Positions 63,126 to 64,000 of a stretch of 64,000 nt of DNA are shown one piece after another (the first letter of the stretch is position 1; every line of letters begins with the position of its first letter). Both the position numbers and the translations under genes were made by a program. The stretch is from Turritopsis dohrnii (lineage: Eukaryota > Cnidaria > Hydrozoa > Anthoathecata > Oceaniidae): assembly GCA_027922465.2 (NCBI GenBank), contig BQMF02000381.1:1-64000 (forward strand), read 5' to 3'. The notes below the pieces were generated by a model that worked only from the letters and a program-made list of their open reading frames with translations, was not told the origin of the DNA and did no database searches.

Positions 63126-64000
63126 GAGTACCATTATTGCTGTTTAAAAGTTTTGTTTATATTTTTCACATCGGTATGCGCCATTTTGGTTTTTGACCGG
63201 GGGACTTTGTTACTTCGCTAAATCGAAATAAAAAGTTTCCGAAAAATATCCATCAAGTTTACATTTCTATATCGTTTTGTTTTAATAATCTGGTCATCTG
63301 TCGTCAGTGATCTTTTATTGAATCTAATGCTCTCGTTATGGACTTTGTCTCATGATAAAAGACGTATATAACAGGTTATATACTTTCATTAAAATAAAGG
63401 TGAATATAACAAAAGCTGTTAAAATATTTTCATTTGTCTCTCTCCTCCTTTGAACCTTAAAAAAAATTTGAATTTCCAGTTAATAACGAAACTCCAGGTG
63501 TTGAATGTTTCTTTTTTTCGCAATGTTTACAATTTTTTGCAATGTTTGCATTTTTCTTAAAATTTGATTCACTCGCATGCCAGATGGCCGAGCGGTGGCC
63601 TAAAAAAGTATAATCGAATCCAACTTCCAAGCACACAAAATCTGGCCGTCGTCGACCAACAAAGTTGAGCAATAGTTGTCACTGAACATGCACAGAACTG
63701 GCCGCGTACGTACGTACGGGCAAAATCGCACGAGTGGAGGTTGGCCTTTAAGTCACCAGAAGATCACATTACAAGGTTTTAAAATAATAAACTTTTTCCC
63801 CCGAACGAGTTTACCAAAATAGCGATCGAACAACGGAATAAAAAAGAATTACAGCGTACGGTTTCTATTCTTAACAACTTTAGCAGTAACTGTCGTTTCT
63901 TTTATATCTAACTGAATGAGAACCAGGTAATTAGTTCAGTATTAAACACTAACGCGTGCTACCTGTAATTATACTGAATTCGGTACAACAACAACATCTA
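63126..64000. other. no gene; one tRNA-like fragment
   Basis: Near 63583-63622 TGGCCGAGCGG (perfect A-box pattern) is followed 17 bp later by ATCGAATCC (B-box-like). This is too close for a tRNA, so it is perhaps a deleted tRNA-Leu/Ser-type SINE head. Otherwise nothing is recognised. Confidence 0.35.

Overview
The window is AT-rich genomic DNA from a eukaryote, most likely an invertebrate animal. Evidence for this is spliced exons with GT/AG borders, several classes of retrotransposon (Jockey/CR1-like LINEs, Ty3/Gypsy, a Penelope-like element), non-autonomous DNA transposons and a Polinton. The Polinton accessory genes resemble those I associate with cnidarian genomes, but this is recollection, not a search result.

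Region 1 (1-10.5 kb) is most of a Polinton/Maverick element. It holds the N-terminal part of its DNA polymerase B running off the left edge, a retroviral-type integrase broken by a frameshift, a packaging ATPase broken by a 1-base frameshift beside its Walker A motif, a double jelly-roll major capsid protein, a penton-like minor capsid protein, and a packed set of small, mostly membrane-associated accessory genes. One small gene (6518-6766) looks like the PP1/eIF2alpha-phosphatase targeting module of the PPP1R15 (GADD34/CReP) family, which is unexpected cargo for a Polinton. A tRNA-derived SINE-like sequence abuts the last gene.

Region 2 (12.5-16 kb and 29.7-30.5 kb, minus strand) is a multi-exon gene for a superfamily 3 helicase protein of about 840 residues. 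Exon phases are coherent (all phase 0 upstream of the helicase exon, all phase 1 downstream). A two-exon cassette is tandemly duplicated in frame. The coding sequence is separated between its third and fourth exon segments by a 13.8-kb block of repeats (15960-29726). The block contains two long related elements in direct orientation at its edges, seven copies of a ~550-bp family between them (one inverted), and two nested DNA transposons (19571-22415 and 24194-26169).

Region 3 (30.6-64 kb) is a repeat landscape: a Gypsy integrase relic, LINE relics on both strands, a Penelope-like element with hammerhead-like motifs in inverted flanks and a nested mariner-like MITE, two nested foldback elements built of a 17-bp palindrome, a family with Helitron-like CTAG|T ends, a 2044-bp tandem duplication and several small inverted-repeat elements. 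I see no convincing host gene there.
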